DNA of 64,000 nucleotides from a virus, in the IMG/VR virus record IMGVR_UViG_3300008114_000020, positions 1 to 64,000 of that record, one strand, 5' to 3'. Numbering within the stretch: the stretch's first letter is position 1; each line of letters begins with the position of its first letter. Position numbers and translations under genes: made by a program. A model generated the notes under the pieces. It was not told the origin of the DNA. It did not search any database and was given only the letters and a program-made list of their open reading frames with translations. Below are positions 30,210-37,206 of this stretch, in pieces.

Positions 30210-31064
30210 TTAAACCAACTCAACCAATTCTTTGAAAATTTGACGTTCCCTTTGTCCATAGGTTCCAAACATCTTGTTTTCAGAGTTATCACCTTTACTT
30301 AAGGAATGTGTGGTGTACTTAGTAACCCCACTGAACAATCCCCAAAGGTTATCACCTTTCTCTTTTACTTCACCATTAAGGTCTACGTAGAAACGAGAAA
30401 GACGATTACGAGTCACGGTCGACACATCTTTGTCACTATTCAAATCAACATCTTTCATGATATTGAACAATGTACGTGTAACCCAATCCTCTTGTTTCTT
30501 GGTCATCTTCGTTTCAGAAAGTTTCTTAATGTCTTCGAACATTTCTTTTTCTTCCACGAGTACCCCCTCCAAACCACGACAGATATCATCGATTCTCATC
30601 TCCATGTTTTTGGTGTGACGAATTTTCGCATTCAAGTTACGGAACGCTGCGAAGAATGAATTCTGACAACTGATTGTAATATTACTTGGACCGAATGCCA
30701 AACTAGTTGACCCATCGAAGGAATTCACACCAGTGATGAAACCCTCAACTCTGTCATTGCCCAATTTCAAATCATTTGATTTCAATTGAAGGTATACTTT
30801 CTCACCCCCACCAAAGTAACCACCTTTGTGAATTGGTAAACCAACCTGTTGAGATACCTTGTCTAGTAAATCAACCATCTGATGATTTTGATAAGGAAAG
30901 TAACCATCACCATGTACAGACAAAACAGTGTTTGTGTCCTCACGGATGATTGCTTTACTCTTAGGAACAATGATACCACTTTCTGTAGTGATACTTTCTT
31001 CTCTTACGGTCCAATTTAGGCCGACTTTGTTGAGAACTTGCTGTGTGCGATTTTCTTGTGACAT
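30210..31064 (-). CDS. DUF932 family protein, 284 aa
   Basis: Start 31064 (M-S-Q-E-N-R-T-Q-Q). The V-L-S-V-H-G-D-G-Y-F-P-Y-Q-N-H region, G-G-G-E-K-V-Y-L-Q-L and the later F-G-P-S-N-I-T-I-S-C-Q-N-S match DUF932, a protein carried by many plasmids and phages and often expressed early. A role in DNA metabolism is suspected from context in other genomes but not proved. Confidence 0.75.
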   Translation of the reverse strand: MSQENRTQQVLNKVGLNWTVREESITTESGIIVPKSKAIIREDTNTVLSVHGDGYFPYQNHQMVDLLDKVSQQVGLPIHKGGYFGGGEKVYLQLKSNDLKLGNDRVEGFITGVNSFDGSTSLAFGPSNITISCQNSFFAAFRNLNAKIRHTKNMEMRIDDICRGLEGVLVEEKEMFEDIKKLSETKMTKKQEDWVTRTLFNIMKDVDLNSDKDVSTVTRNRLSRFYVDLNGEVKEKGDNLWGLFSGVTKYTTHSLSKGDNSENKMFGTYGQRERQIFKELVELV

Positions 31065-31086
31065 ATGGATGTTTTTTAATTTGATA

Positions 31087-31118
31087 CAAATGTAATACAC
31101 TTTTCATTATAATCCAAA
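31087..31118 (-). promoter_or_regulatory. Host-type promoter
   Basis: TTTG (31115-31118), 20 bases, TACATTTG (31087-31094) on the - strand, ahead of the DUF932 gene. Confidence 0.8.
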
Positions 31119-31171
31119 TAAATCTTTATTTTTTTTTTCTGACCCCAGAATTCACCGTACCATCTCAGAAA

Positions 31172-31202
31172 TTGGTTGGCATCTGTCATACACCCGCCAA
31201 AC
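31172..31202. repeat. Intergenic dyad, short form with TGTCATAC
   Basis: TTGGTTGGC (31172-31180) faces GCCAAAC (31196-31202) with a single TGTCATAC in between. Confidence 0.6.
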
Positions 31203-31245
31203 TAAATTGAACACGGGATTTGCCGGCGACGAATTTTTTTAGCAA

Positions 31246-31275
31246 ACAAAAAACCCCCACATTTCTGTGAGGGTT
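31246..31275 (-). terminator. Rho-independent terminator
   Basis: CCCTCACAGAAATGTGGGGG hairpin with T run on the - strand; matches the one at 23644. It lies beyond the membrane peptide gene at 31327-31467. Confidence 0.8.
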
Positions 31276-31326
31276 CCTTAACCAAATAAAACTAATCTAT
31301 GAACGACAAATCAAGTGTATTACACT

Positions 31327-31467
31327 TTAACCAAATATAGGAATTAAAACAAACATTGTCAATAGGAAAAACATAAGTATTACAATGCCACCCAAAATTC
31401 CATCCCAAAATTCCTTTCGGTCTTCTTGGTAAACTTCTTTGAAAGTTGAAAACATTTCCTTTAACAT
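31327..31467 (-). CDS. 46-aa membrane protein
   Basis: Start 31467 lies one base after the upstream stop (TGATATG). The peptide has a charged N-terminal helix (F-K-E-V-Y-Q-E-D-R-K-E-F-W) and a C-terminal membrane helix (GILGGIVILMFFLLTMFVL). A longer start at 31566 would overlap the upstream gene by about 100 bases and is less likely. Confidence 0.6.
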   Translation of the reverse strand: MLKEMFSTFKEVYQEDRKEFWDGILGGIVILMFFLLTMFVLIPIFG

Positions 31468-31468
31468 A

Positions 31469-31828
31469 TCAATAATTGTTTTGATTATCGTAGTTGTCTC
31501 GGTAAACTCTTTTACGAGGTTGGTTGGTTCGTTGACCATTCCAATGGCGGTCTCCATTACCACCATTTTCGTAGTATGAGTTATTAATCATTTCATCAAC
31601 CGATGGAACTTCAAAGTCCATATCACAACTTCCATTCATCATCTTCCACTGAATTTCATAAATGGTTTTAATGTCTTCTTCAACATTGACATATGTACCA
31701 TCTATGTATTCAATCTTCGTTGCTATCTTGTCGTTTCTTTTATCCAAGATACTAAAAATGTTTTTGACATTTTGTAGATTGACAAGTGTTGGGGTTCCTT
31801 TACCTTGATAAGTGAGTTTAATTAACAT
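31469..31828 (-). CDS. Hypothetical protein, 119 aa
   Basis: An ordered N-terminal half with strand-like segments is followed by an Asn/Tyr/Gly-rich, probably disordered C-terminus. Downstream of its own promoter; followed directly by the small membrane protein gene. No family recognised. Confidence 0.6.
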   Translation of the reverse strand: MLIKLTYQGKGTPTLVNLQNVKNIFSILDKRNDKIATKIEYIDGTYVNVEEDIKTIYEIQWKMMNGSCDMDFEVPSVDEMINNSYYENGGNGDRHWNGQRTNQPRKRVYRDNYDNQNNY

Positions 31829-31851
31829 TTTTTGTTTTTTTAATTATTGGA

Positions 31852-31898
31852 CAAATATACAAATGAATTTTTGGAATATACAAACGATTGTGCCAATC
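31852..31898 (-). promoter_or_regulatory. Host-type promoter with upstream element
   Basis: GATTGGC (31892-31898), 7 bases, TTTG (31881-31884), 21 bases, TATATTTG (31852-31859) on the - strand. Confidence 0.7.
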
Positions 31899-31921
31899 AA
31901 AATCGGCGGTTCACCATCTCC

Positions 31922-32167
31922 TCAGATATTTCCCGAAAAGACAAGAAAATTGTTGGGTGGTAAATAAGTGTCGGGAGTGTCAATGATTTCATATTCATCT
32001 TCACCCTCAACTACACCAAGAGTCCTACCACTATCCCAACGGACATTGATAACACCATGACCAACATGATAAATTGTTCCCATTGAACCTTCCTCAACGG
32101 GGTTAGGGTCGTTCTCCATTGAAACGAGACGAATTCTTTTTCCGATTAATTTTTCGTTTATTTTCAT
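31922..32167 (-). CDS. DUF4314-like protein, 81 aa
   Basis: G-K-R-I-R-L-V-S-M-E-N-D-P-N-P-V, G-S-M-G-T-I-Y-H-V and W-D-S-G-R-T-L match the DUF4314 type, a small SH3-like beta-barrel family of phages and mobile elements. Function unknown. Confidence 0.75.
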   Translation of the reverse strand: MKINEKLIGKRIRLVSMENDPNPVEEGSMGTIYHVGHGVINVRWDSGRTLGVVEGEDEYEIIDTPDTYLPPNNFLVFSGNI

Positions 32168-32188
32168 ATCTGTATTAGTTTATTAATA

Positions 32189-32244
32189 CAAATATACAAC
32201 TTATTTTATGATATCCAAATTTTTTTTAGGATATTTTGCCAATC
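32189..32244 (-). promoter_or_regulatory. Host-type promoter with upstream element
   Basis: GATTGGC (32238-32244), 18 bases, TTTG (32216-32219), 19 bases, TATATTTG (32189-32196) on the - strand. Confidence 0.8.
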
Positions 32245-32548
32245 AAATTGATGTCAATCTGAATATTCGTTTGAACTCTTTTTCAATTCTTCTGAATCTT
32301 ATTTCGTCTTTTTCTCTAACATAACGCGATATTGTTTTGTTAAATTGAAAGTTAGAACGAGTAAGAAGATAGATAAATTTTCTCCTCTCCACTTTGTGAC
32401 CTTCAAAGTTGTATGCCCATTCAACATCAACCGAAATATAATTTTCAGTTTCAATGATGTCACACACTTTACCTTCTTTTTCCGATTTTTTTAGGTAGTT
32501 CATTACTTCCTCATCGGTATTCAATGATATGTCGTTATAGTTTTTCAT
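32243..32548 (-). CDS. Basic hypothetical protein, 101 aa, nearly leaderless
   Basis: ATG 32548 lies 4 bases after the TATATTTG box, so the transcript should start at the start codon. The product is charged with a basic C-terminus (R-R-I-E-K-E-F-K-R-I-F-R). Its stop lies beside the next GATTGGC element. Confidence 0.6.
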   Translation of the reverse strand: MKNYNDISLNTDEEVMNYLKKSEKEGKVCDIIETENYISVDVEWAYNFEGHKVERRKFIYLLTRSNFQFNKTISRYVREKDEIRFRRIEKEFKRIFRLTSI

Positions 32549-32552
32549 AATA

Positions 32553-32583
32553 CAAATATACAATTCATTTTATGATATCCAAA
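32553..32583 (-). promoter_or_regulatory. Host-type promoter
   Basis: TTTG (32580-32583), 19 bases, TATATTTG (32553-32560) on the - strand; 4 bases before ATG 32548. Confidence 0.75.
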
Positions 32584-32640
32584 TTTATTTTAAAATATCC
32601 AATAACACCATCTACTGTTTCACCCGGCGTCGTAAAAATT

Positions 32641-32692
32641 TTGGTTGGCTGACCACATAAAACACTTAAATATAATAGGTTATCCGCCAAAC
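32641..32692. repeat. Intergenic dyad TTGGTTGGC…GCCAAAC
   Basis: Arms at 32641-32649 and 32686-32692, with an AT-rich interval carrying neither the type A hairpin nor GTGTMATAC. Confidence 0.55.
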
Positions 32693-32731
32693 AAAATCCC
32701 CACCAGGCGTGGGCTGGGCGAATTCTGGTAT

Positions 32732-32765
32732 AAAAAAAAATCCCCGACTTTCGCCGAGGACTTTT
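32732..32765 (-). terminator. Rho-independent terminator
   Basis: TCCTCGGCGAAAGTCGGGGA hairpin with T9 on the - strand. The same stem recurs at 35527-35557. Confidence 0.8.
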
Positions 32766-32783
32766 CACCTAACCAAACAAAAT

Positions 32784-33191
32784 CTATTCGTATTCTTCTG
32801 CGTACAATTCACCCGTGAGGTACATGTCGTAAGTTTTTACTTCACCCTCCAACACTTCGGTTACTTTGTCAATAAGACTTTGGGTAATTTTCTTTACTCC
32901 ATATTCTTCACGGACTTTCTTCTTTGAAACAAAGTACCAACCAACTTGTCCACTATCCCAACGACAACTGAACGGACTTGTGTTCATTGTAATTCCCGAG
33001 TGGTCGTACAAGTAAAGAGGTAAGATAACACAAACATCTTCTTCTTTGATGATTGCGTTTTTCATTTCTTCCCAACCATTGTAGTTATTGTGGTTGTAGT
33101 CGTGTTTGTCTCCAAGGTCGTAACGTCCGTGAAAACACACCATTTTTCCGAGGTTGTCCCAACTCCGTGGGTTGTCAAAATCTTGATACAT
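32784..33191 (-). CDS. Conserved phage protein, 135 aa
   Basis: Segments L-G-K-M-V-C-F-H-G-R-Y, L-P-L-Y-L-Y-D-H-S-G-I-T-M-N-T and W-D-S-G-Q-V-G-W are shared with a protein widespread in large phages. Function unknown. Confidence 0.7.
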   Translation of the reverse strand: MYQDFDNPRSWDNLGKMVCFHGRYDLGDKHDYNHNNYNGWEEMKNAIIKEEDVCVILPLYLYDHSGITMNTSPFSCRWDSGQVGWYFVSKKKVREEYGVKKITQSLIDKVTEVLEGEVKTYDMYLTGELYAEEYE

Positions 33192-33216
33192 AGTCGTTAT
33201 TATTTATTGGTTTATA

Positions 33217-33263
33217 CAAATATATAACAATTTTATTCGTTTACCAAATCTTTTTTGCCAAAC
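33217..33263 (-). promoter_or_regulatory. Host-type promoter with upstream element inside a coding frame
   Basis: GTTTGGC (33257-33263), 8 bases, TTTG (33245-33248), 20 bases, TATATTTG (33217-33224) on the - strand; it overlaps the last codons of the 46-aa ORF at 33233-33373. Confidence 0.75.
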
Positions 33264-33373
33264 TTTATTCGTCTGTACGCCTTCGCCGAAGGTTTCGACT
33301 TCTGTAACATTTTCCTACGGACTATTTGTGCGACGTGTCTCACACTTAATCCATTAAGGGTTTCATTCTTCAT
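33233..33373 (-). CDS. Possible 46-aa basic protein
   Basis: ATG 33373 overlaps the end of the upstream 53-aa gene by 11 bases, and the frame runs to TAA 33233-33235. The product (G-L-S-V-R-H-V-A-Q-I-V-R-R-K … K-A-Y-R-R-I-K) looks like a short basic DNA- or RNA-binding helix pair. The next promoter lies inside its last codons. Confidence 0.5.
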   Translation of the reverse strand: MKNETLNGLSVRHVAQIVRRKMLQKSKPSAKAYRRIKFGKKDLVNE

Positions 33374-33524
33374 AGTTAAATTCGGTTTCATCTTCTATTT
33401 CTTTAAGTTTTTGTTCAAACTCATTTCTCATTTCATCGGTATCAAAGATTGGTTGTTTAGTTTCATCATCAATGTAATAGTAAACACCGACTTTGATTTC
33501 CGTTGGGATTGATTTCTTACTCAT
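33363..33524 (-). CDS. 53-aa acidic protein
   Basis: ATG 33524 to TGA 33363-33365. Strand-like start (V-G-V-Y-Y-Y-I-D) then an acidic helix. It follows a good host-type promoter by about 20 bases. Confidence 0.6.
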   Translation of the reverse strand: MSKKSIPTEIKVGVYYYIDDETKQPIFDTDEMRNEFEQKLKEIEDETEFNYEE

Positions 33525-33544
33525 AGTAATTATGTATTACGATA

Positions 33545-33576
33545 CAAATATAAAACTATATTCAGTATAATCCAAA
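33545..33576 (-). promoter_or_regulatory. Host-type promoter
   Basis: TTTG (33573-33576), 20 bases, TATATTTG (33545-33552) on the - strand, for the gene pair 33233-33524. Confidence 0.8.
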
Positions 33577-33610
33577 TTTTTTTTCATACCTGTCGTCTCC
33601 ATCCCACAAA

Positions 33611-33701
33611 TTGTTTGGCGTGTTGTTTAATGTTTTGACCGAAAGATTAAACAAAACATATAGTGTAATACGCCTTTATTGAGTGTCATACAGTGCCAAC
33701 C
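33611..33701. repeat. Intergenic dyad with GTGTMATAC pair
   Basis: TTGTTTGGC (33611-33619) faces GCCAACC (33695-33701). Between them GTGTAATAC (33663-33671) and GTGTCATAC (33683-33691) stand 20 bases apart in the same orientation. Confidence 0.65.
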
Positions 33702-33746
33702 AAATTTAGGATACAGCACGTGCTGTGAGGTGAAACTAAAACGCAA

Positions 33747-33778
33747 CAAAAAAGGGTAACATTTCTGCTACCCTTTTC
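33747..33778 (-). terminator. Rho-independent terminator
   Basis: AAAGGGTAGC-AGAAAT-GTTACCCTTT hairpin with T run on the - strand after 33801-34349. Confidence 0.8.
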
Positions 33779-33800
33779 CACCGCAACCGAGTTAAACCAA

Positions 33801-34349
33801 TTAAATCGACAAGTACAGGCGGTTGTGGTTGTATAGTGCGACTGGGTTTTCTTCCGCAATCTTACCATATTCCTTTTTAATGATTTCGTACATTCTATCT
33901 TGTGGTTCGTTAATACACTCCGATAAAAGTTCACAAAAACCATAGTTACTTTCATCAACTACTTCTTGTTCGGTACCAGGTAAACCACAATAGTACGCTT
34001 CCCCTACTTCGGAAATAAACATTCCCGAATAAAAACCTTTCAACTTAAAGTGATTAACGAATTTGTCCGCGTTACACCAAATAAAAATTGAATTGTCTTT
34101 TTCTTTTAATAGGTACACCATACTTTCATCAATGATGAAACCATTTGAACCAGGAAATTGTCCAACCGAGAACAATCCCATAGGTGCTCCGTGTCCACAC
34201 ATTATTACTCTGTCGTGGGCGTCGATAAGTTTTCTAACTTCTTCTTTTGTTACCCCACCCGTGATAATTGTCTTATTCGGTATAGGTTCGTACACAATAT
34301 CTAAAAATTGTGTCGATTTGTCTTTTGGATGAATTACAAGTGTTTTCAT
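33801..34349 (-). CDS. Conserved hypothetical protein, 182 aa
   Basis: Start 34349 (M-K-T-L-V-I-H-P-K-D-K-S-T-Q-F-L). The alternating strand/helix pattern with R-V-I-M-C-G-H-G-A-P and I-F-I-W-C-N-A-D suggests a Rossmann-like or caspase-like hydrolase fold with a possible His-Cys pair, but this is speculative. Similar proteins occur in Bacteroidetes genomes and phages. Confidence 0.6.
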   Translation of the reverse strand: MKTLVIHPKDKSTQFLDIVYEPIPNKTIITGGVTKEEVRKLIDAHDRVIMCGHGAPMGLFSVGQFPGSNGFIIDESMVYLLKEKDNSIFIWCNADKFVNHFKLKGFYSGMFISEVGEAYYCGLPGTEQEVVDESNYGFCELLSECINEPQDRMYEIIKKEYGKIAEENPVALYNHNRLYLSI

Positions 34350-34370
34350 TATTTTGTCGATTTTATGATA

Positions 34371-34427
34371 CAAAGATATAACGAGTTTTTTATTCTACCA
34401 AATTTATTTTTATTTTTCTTGCCAACT
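34371..34427 (-). promoter_or_regulatory. Host-type promoter with upstream element
   Basis: AGTTGGC (34421-34427), 18 bases, TTTG (34399-34402), 20 bases, TATCTTTG (34371-34378) on the - strand. Confidence 0.8.
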
Positions 34428-34484
34428 AACCAAATAGTAACTTACCATTCGGTAACATCTCAGAACCGCTGCGTCGGGAAAATT

Positions 34485-34547
34485 TTGGTTGGCGTTCTTA
34501 CAATCTGTAAAGTAAAAACCTACTAATCTGTAAAGTGGATGCCAAAC
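34485..34547. repeat. Intergenic dyad with paired AATCTGTAAAGT
   Basis: TTGGTTGGC (34485-34493) faces GCCAAAC (34541-34547). The interval holds a direct repeat AATCTGTAAAGT at 34502-34513 and 34525-34536, 23 bases apart, in place of the GTGTMATAC pair of other dyads. Confidence 0.65.
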
Positions 34548-34556
34548 AATTTTCAC

Positions 34557-34574
34557 CCTGAACCGTGACTCAGG
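34557..34574. repeat. CCTGAACCGTGACTCAGG element
   Basis: A short quasi-palindromic element between the dyad and the terminator. Copies lie at 26623-26639 and 34921-34937, and looser versions near 14455 and 36425. Confidence 0.55.
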
Positions 34575-34585
34575 ACTTCAGGTCA

Positions 34586-34613
34586 TAAAAAAACCCCAAC
34601 TTTCGTTGAGGTC
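34586..34613 (-). terminator. Rho-independent terminator
   Basis: CCTCAACGAAAGTTGGGG hairpin with T7 on the - strand after 34620-34832. Confidence 0.8.
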
Positions 34614-34619
34614 TTGTCT

Positions 34620-34832
34620 TTACTCTTCTTCACTATCCCGAAAAATTTGAATCGCTTCGTTGAACAATTCATTCTGTAATTGAAATAGTGTATATCCACT
34701 CTTAATACATTCATCTACCCAATCATTATCACCTTCAAAAATTCCTTCCCAACTTCTATTCGGTGGTAAACCCATTTCGTTTTCGGTTTGAATATGTTGG
34801 TAAATTAAACCAACAACTTCTTGTCTTGTCAT
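34620..34832 (-). CDS. Acidic hypothetical protein, 70 aa
   Basis: Start 34832 (M-T-R-Q-E-V-V-G-L-I-Y-Q-H). Helical and acidic. Longer starts would cross the promoter. No family recognised. Confidence 0.6.
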   Translation of the reverse strand: MTRQEVVGLIYQHIQTENEMGLPPNRSWEGIFEGDNDWVDECIKSGYTLFQLQNELFNEAIQIFRDSEEE

Positions 34833-34854
34833 TTTAATTAGTTTTGGTGAAACA

Positions 34855-34911
34855 CAAAGATAAAACATTTTTTCGTATAATCCAAATTTTTTTATATCTT
34901 TCTTGCCAACC
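34855..34911 (-). promoter_or_regulatory. Host-type promoter with upstream element
   Basis: GGTTGGC (34905-34911), 18 bases, TTTG (34883-34886), 20 bases, TATCTTTG (34855-34862) on the - strand. Confidence 0.8.
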
Positions 34912-34951
34912 AATTTTCACCCTGAACCGTGACTCAAGTTCTTCAGGTCAT

Positions 34952-34981
34952 AAAAAAACCCCCACCTTTCGGTGAGGGTTC
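34952..34981 (-). terminator. Rho-independent terminator
   Basis: CCCTCACCGAAAGGTGGGGG hairpin with T7 on the - strand, at the end of 34986-35288. Confidence 0.85.
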
Positions 34982-34985
34982 GTTG

Positions 34986-35288
34986 TTAAAAAACTTCGGG
35001 TTCAAACTCAATTTGTGGGATACCCAATAGTTCGTAATCATCAAATTCCCCCCAATCGGGTTCATTGAAATAACGAAAACGGACATCCATAGTTCCATCT
35101 TCGTTCCACCAAATACGGACTTGGGTTCGGTGGTCGGAAATAAAAAACCCTTCAAGTTGTTCCAACTTCTCAATTAGAGGTTGAACATCCGAATCGTCAA
35201 TAGTTACTTCTTCGTTATTAACGAGGAAATCATCAACACATTCACAATTACCATCGTAGTCGATAGAGAAATCAATGTACTTTTCCAT
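34986..35288 (-). CDS. Acidic hypothetical protein, 100 aa
   Basis: Strand-like segments with many acidic residues (F-S-I-D-Y-D-G-N-C-E-C-V-D-D-F). No family recognised; own promoter and terminator. Confidence 0.6.
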   Translation of the reverse strand: MEKYIDFSIDYDGNCECVDDFLVNNEEVTIDDSDVQPLIEKLEQLEGFFISDHRTQVRIWWNEDGTMDVRFRYFNEPDWGEFDDYELLGIPQIEFEPEVF

Positions 35289-35320
35289 TTTGTTTTTTTT
35301 GTTTTATTGGTTTAACAATA

Positions 35321-35387
35321 CAAATATAAATCAAATTTTAATATACACAACATTTGAGTATATTTTTTTTTATCTATTTTGCCAAAC
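35321..35387 (-). promoter_or_regulatory. Host-type promoter with upstream element
   Basis: GTTTGGC (35381-35387), 29 bases, GTTG (35348-35351, weak), 19 bases, TATATTTG (35321-35328) on the - strand. Confidence 0.7.
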
Positions 35388-35428
35388 TACCACGAAACAG
35401 ATGACCACCTGTCGTCAAATCCGAAAAA

Positions 35429-35480
35429 TTGTTTGGCGTAGGTGTAATACAATGTATGATAGTGTCATACAACGCCAACC
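35429..35480. repeat. Intergenic dyad with GTGTMATAC pair
   Basis: TTGTTTGGC (35429-35437) faces GCCAACC (35474-35480). GTGTAATAC (35442-35450) and GTGTCATAC (35462-35470) lie 20 bases apart between them. Confidence 0.65.
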
Positions 35481-35526
35481 AAAATTCCGAGCTGCAACTG
35501 TGCAGCTCCACTGCACACATCCGAGC

Positions 35527-35557
35527 AAAAAAAATCCCCGACTTTCGCCGAGGACTT
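35527..35557 (-). terminator. Rho-independent terminator
   Basis: TCCTCGGCGAAAGTCGGGGA hairpin with T8 on the - strand after the DUF3846-like gene. Confidence 0.8.
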
Positions 35558-35577
35558 TCCACCTAACTAAACCAAAC

Positions 35578-35952
35578 CTAATATGAACCAAACCTTTCTT
35601 TTAACGCCACGTCAAACGCGGACATAAATGTTACTTGTTCTTTGACTTCTTCAAGTGAAAGTTTGGTATCACCATTTTCACCCGTTTCATCATCGTAACC
35701 CATTATCAACCCATTACCCGATAGAGGTTGTCGGTAATTTTTCAACTTGAAAAACTTTGTGTTTTCATCAACACTCATTATACCTTCTTCATCAACATAC
35801 ACATCGTTTTCGTTGTTGTAACTAACAATCTCAAAAATAGAACACTTTAAGTGTCCATAGATACTTGGTAACTGACTACCAGTTTCATCACGAACAACTT
35901 CAACTTCGGAAATTGTTTTGTTTTCTACGTCGATTAAAATTCCTCTTGACAT
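35578..35952 (-). CDS. DUF3846-like protein, 124 aa
   Basis: The start M-S-R-G-I-L-I-D-V-E-N-K-T-I-S-E-V and the V-Y-V-D-E-E-G-I and N-G-L-I-M-G-Y-D stretches resemble DUF3846-type phage proteins. Function unknown. Confidence 0.6.
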   Translation of the reverse strand: MSRGILIDVENKTISEVEVVRDETGSQLPSIYGHLKCSIFEIVSYNNENDVYVDEEGIMSVDENTKFFKLKNYRQPLSGNGLIMGYDDETGENGDTKLSLEEVKEQVTFMSAFDVALKERFGSY

Positions 35953-35981
35953 TTCTTTTTTGTTTTATTGGTTTAACGATA

Positions 35982-36029
35982 CAAATATAATACTATTTCT
36001 TTTATATTCCAAATCTTTTTTTGCCAATC
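35982..36029 (-). promoter_or_regulatory. Host-type promoter with upstream element
   Basis: GATTGGC (36023-36029), 9 bases, TTTG (36010-36013), 20 bases, TATATTTG (35982-35989) on the - strand. Confidence 0.8.
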
Positions 36030-36047
36030 AAATTCCAACATCTCCCG

Positions 36048-36263
36048 TCAGGAGGTCAGGTATTTCTTGTCTTTGACAAATTTGAGGTGTCTACATTCCT
36101 CAATAGTCAATCCCACAAATTCGTTGGGAGTGAAACTGATTTCATCGGGATAGTAGTCGAACAAAAATTCTTCTTGTCCATTTTCCATTGTAACCCACAC
36201 TTGGGGCATCGGGTCGAACAAACTCTTTGGTTGTTCCGTAATACGAGATGAGATAACTTTCAT
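36048..36263 (-). CDS. Conserved phage protein, 71 aa
   Basis: M-K-V-I-S-S-R-I-T-E-Q-P-K-S-L-F-D-P-M-P and the Y-Y-P-D-E-I-S-F segment resemble a small protein of several large phages. Function unknown. No clear terminator follows before the next cassette. Confidence 0.6.
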   Translation of the reverse strand: MKVISSRITEQPKSLFDPMPQVWVTMENGQEEFLFDYYPDEISFTPNEFVGLTIEECRHLKFVKDKKYLTS

Positions 36264-36288
36264 GATTTTGTCTATTGGTTTAACTATA

Positions 36289-36320
36289 CAAATATAAAAC
36301 TATTTTTCTTATATACCAAA
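36289..36320 (-). promoter_or_regulatory. Host-type promoter
   Basis: TTTG (36317-36320), 20 bases, TATATTTG (36289-36296) on the - strand, for 36048-36263. Confidence 0.8.
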
Positions 36321-36362
36321 TTTATTTTTATTTTTCTCAGAACCGTCGTCCGTATCCAAAAA

Positions 36363-36415
36363 TTGGTTGGCGTAGGTGTAATACGATACTCACTATTTGT
36401 CATACGGCGCCAAAC
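36363..36415. repeat. Intergenic dyad with GTGTMATAC pair
   Basis: TTGGTTGGC (36363-36371) faces GCCAAAC (36409-36415). GTGTAATAC (36376-36384) and TTGTCATAC (36397-36405) are 21 bases apart between them. Confidence 0.65.
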
Positions 36416-36478
36416 AATTTTCCTTCAGGGCCCTGACTCAAGTCCTGAAATGTTCACCTTATCAATAAGGGAAACAAA

Positions 36479-36510
36479 TAAAAAACCCCCACCATTACTG
36501 ATGAGGGTTA
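36479..36510 (-). terminator. Rho-independent terminator
   Basis: CCCTCATCAGTAATGGTGGGGG imperfect hairpin with T run on the - strand after 36532-36936. Confidence 0.7.
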
Positions 36511-36531
36511 GTCTGAACCAACAAACTAAAT

Positions 36532-36936
36532 TCAATTTAAACAAAGATTTTTCATAAGGTCGGAAACTTGGTAAGGTTTATAAAAATCAAAAACCTCTTG
36601 ATGTTTTTCATCGGTTACAAAATTGTGGAACTCAACATTCAAAACGCCCTTGTCAAAGGTTGTTTCAACACTACACAAAATTTCGTGTCCATCCCTTTCA
36701 ATGATTTGTGGAACAACTCGGTCGTACACCATTCTACCGATTGGGTCGTTTGGTACTGGTCCACCACCAACACCATACTCGGTTTCCCCTTCTTCGTTTA
36801 CTTTTTTCAAAAGGTACATTTTTACATTGGGTACACTATCGTTTGTTCCCAACATTTCTTCGGTACTCACTTTTGCGGAGTGTGTCATTCCTTGAATAAA
36901 ATCTCTGATTTCTTCAATGTCTTTGTAATTGTTCAT
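36532..36936 (-). CDS. Hypothetical protein, 134 aa
   Basis: Start 36936 (M-N-N-Y-K-D-I-E-E-I-R-D-F-I). Mixed alpha/beta with Y-G-V-G-G-G-P-V-P-N-D near residue 55. No family recognised. Confidence 0.6.
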   Translation of the reverse strand: MNNYKDIEEIRDFIQGMTHSAKVSTEEMLGTNDSVPNVKMYLLKKVNEEGETEYGVGGGPVPNDPIGRMVYDRVVPQIIERDGHEILCSVETTFDKGVLNVEFHNFVTDEKHQEVFDFYKPYQVSDLMKNLCLN

Positions 36937-36965
36937 ACTTGTTCTTTTTATTTGGTTTAACAATA

Positions 36966-37022
36966 CGAATATAATATGATTAAACGGATATTCCAAATAA
37001 ATTTATATTTTTTTTGCCAACT
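36966..37022 (-). promoter_or_regulatory. Host-type promoter with upstream element
   Basis: AGTTGGC (37016-37022), 18 bases, TTTG (36994-36997), 20 bases, TATATTCG (36966-36973) on the - strand; the -7 box has one mismatch. Confidence 0.75.
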
Positions 37023-37064
37023 TACGATACAAGATGTCGAGGGACAGAAGACGGATTTTGATTT

Positions 37065-37115
37065 TTGGTTGGCGAGCGTAATACGATAATACCAATGTGT
37101 AATACCCCGCCAAAC
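37065..37115. repeat. Intergenic dyad with GTGTMATAC pair
   Basis: TTGGTTGGC (37065-37073) faces GCCAAAC (37109-37115). GCGTAATAC (37076-37084) and GTGTAATAC (37097-37105) are 21 bases apart between them. Confidence 0.65.
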
Positions 37116-37157
37116 AATTTTCTACGCTGCTCAAATCCACCACAGAACCTCGTGTAA

Positions 37158-37187
37158 ATAAAAAACCCCCAACTTTCGTTGAGGGTT
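37158..37187 (-). terminator. Rho-independent terminator
   Basis: CCCTCAACGAAAGTTGGGGG hairpin with T run on the - strand after the membrane protein gene. Confidence 0.85.
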
Positions 37188-37206
37188 AATTACCATTTTG
37201 GAATTT

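Noticed and set aside
31468-31566. A longer start for the 46-aa membrane protein
   Set aside because: It would overlap the upstream gene by about 100 bases, whereas the start at 31467 follows the upstream stop directly.
32565-32768. A 67-codon - strand frame next to the early promoter at 32553
   Set aside because: It runs through a terminator hairpin, a dyad and a promoter; its first codons equal those of the frame at 35374-35562 only because both cover the same terminator sequence.
33255-33512. An 85-codon + strand frame
   Set aside because: It is antisense to two better-supported short genes that follow a host-type promoter.
35374-35562. A 62-codon - strand frame starting like the one at 32768
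   Set aside because: It covers a terminator and an intergenic dyad; the shared start is non-coding repeat sequence.
36379-36396. A stretch resembling the T7 promoter (TAATACGA…CTCACTAT)
   Set aside because: It has an insertion relative to T7, the sister dyads do not conserve it, and it is better explained as part of the GTGTMATAC pair.
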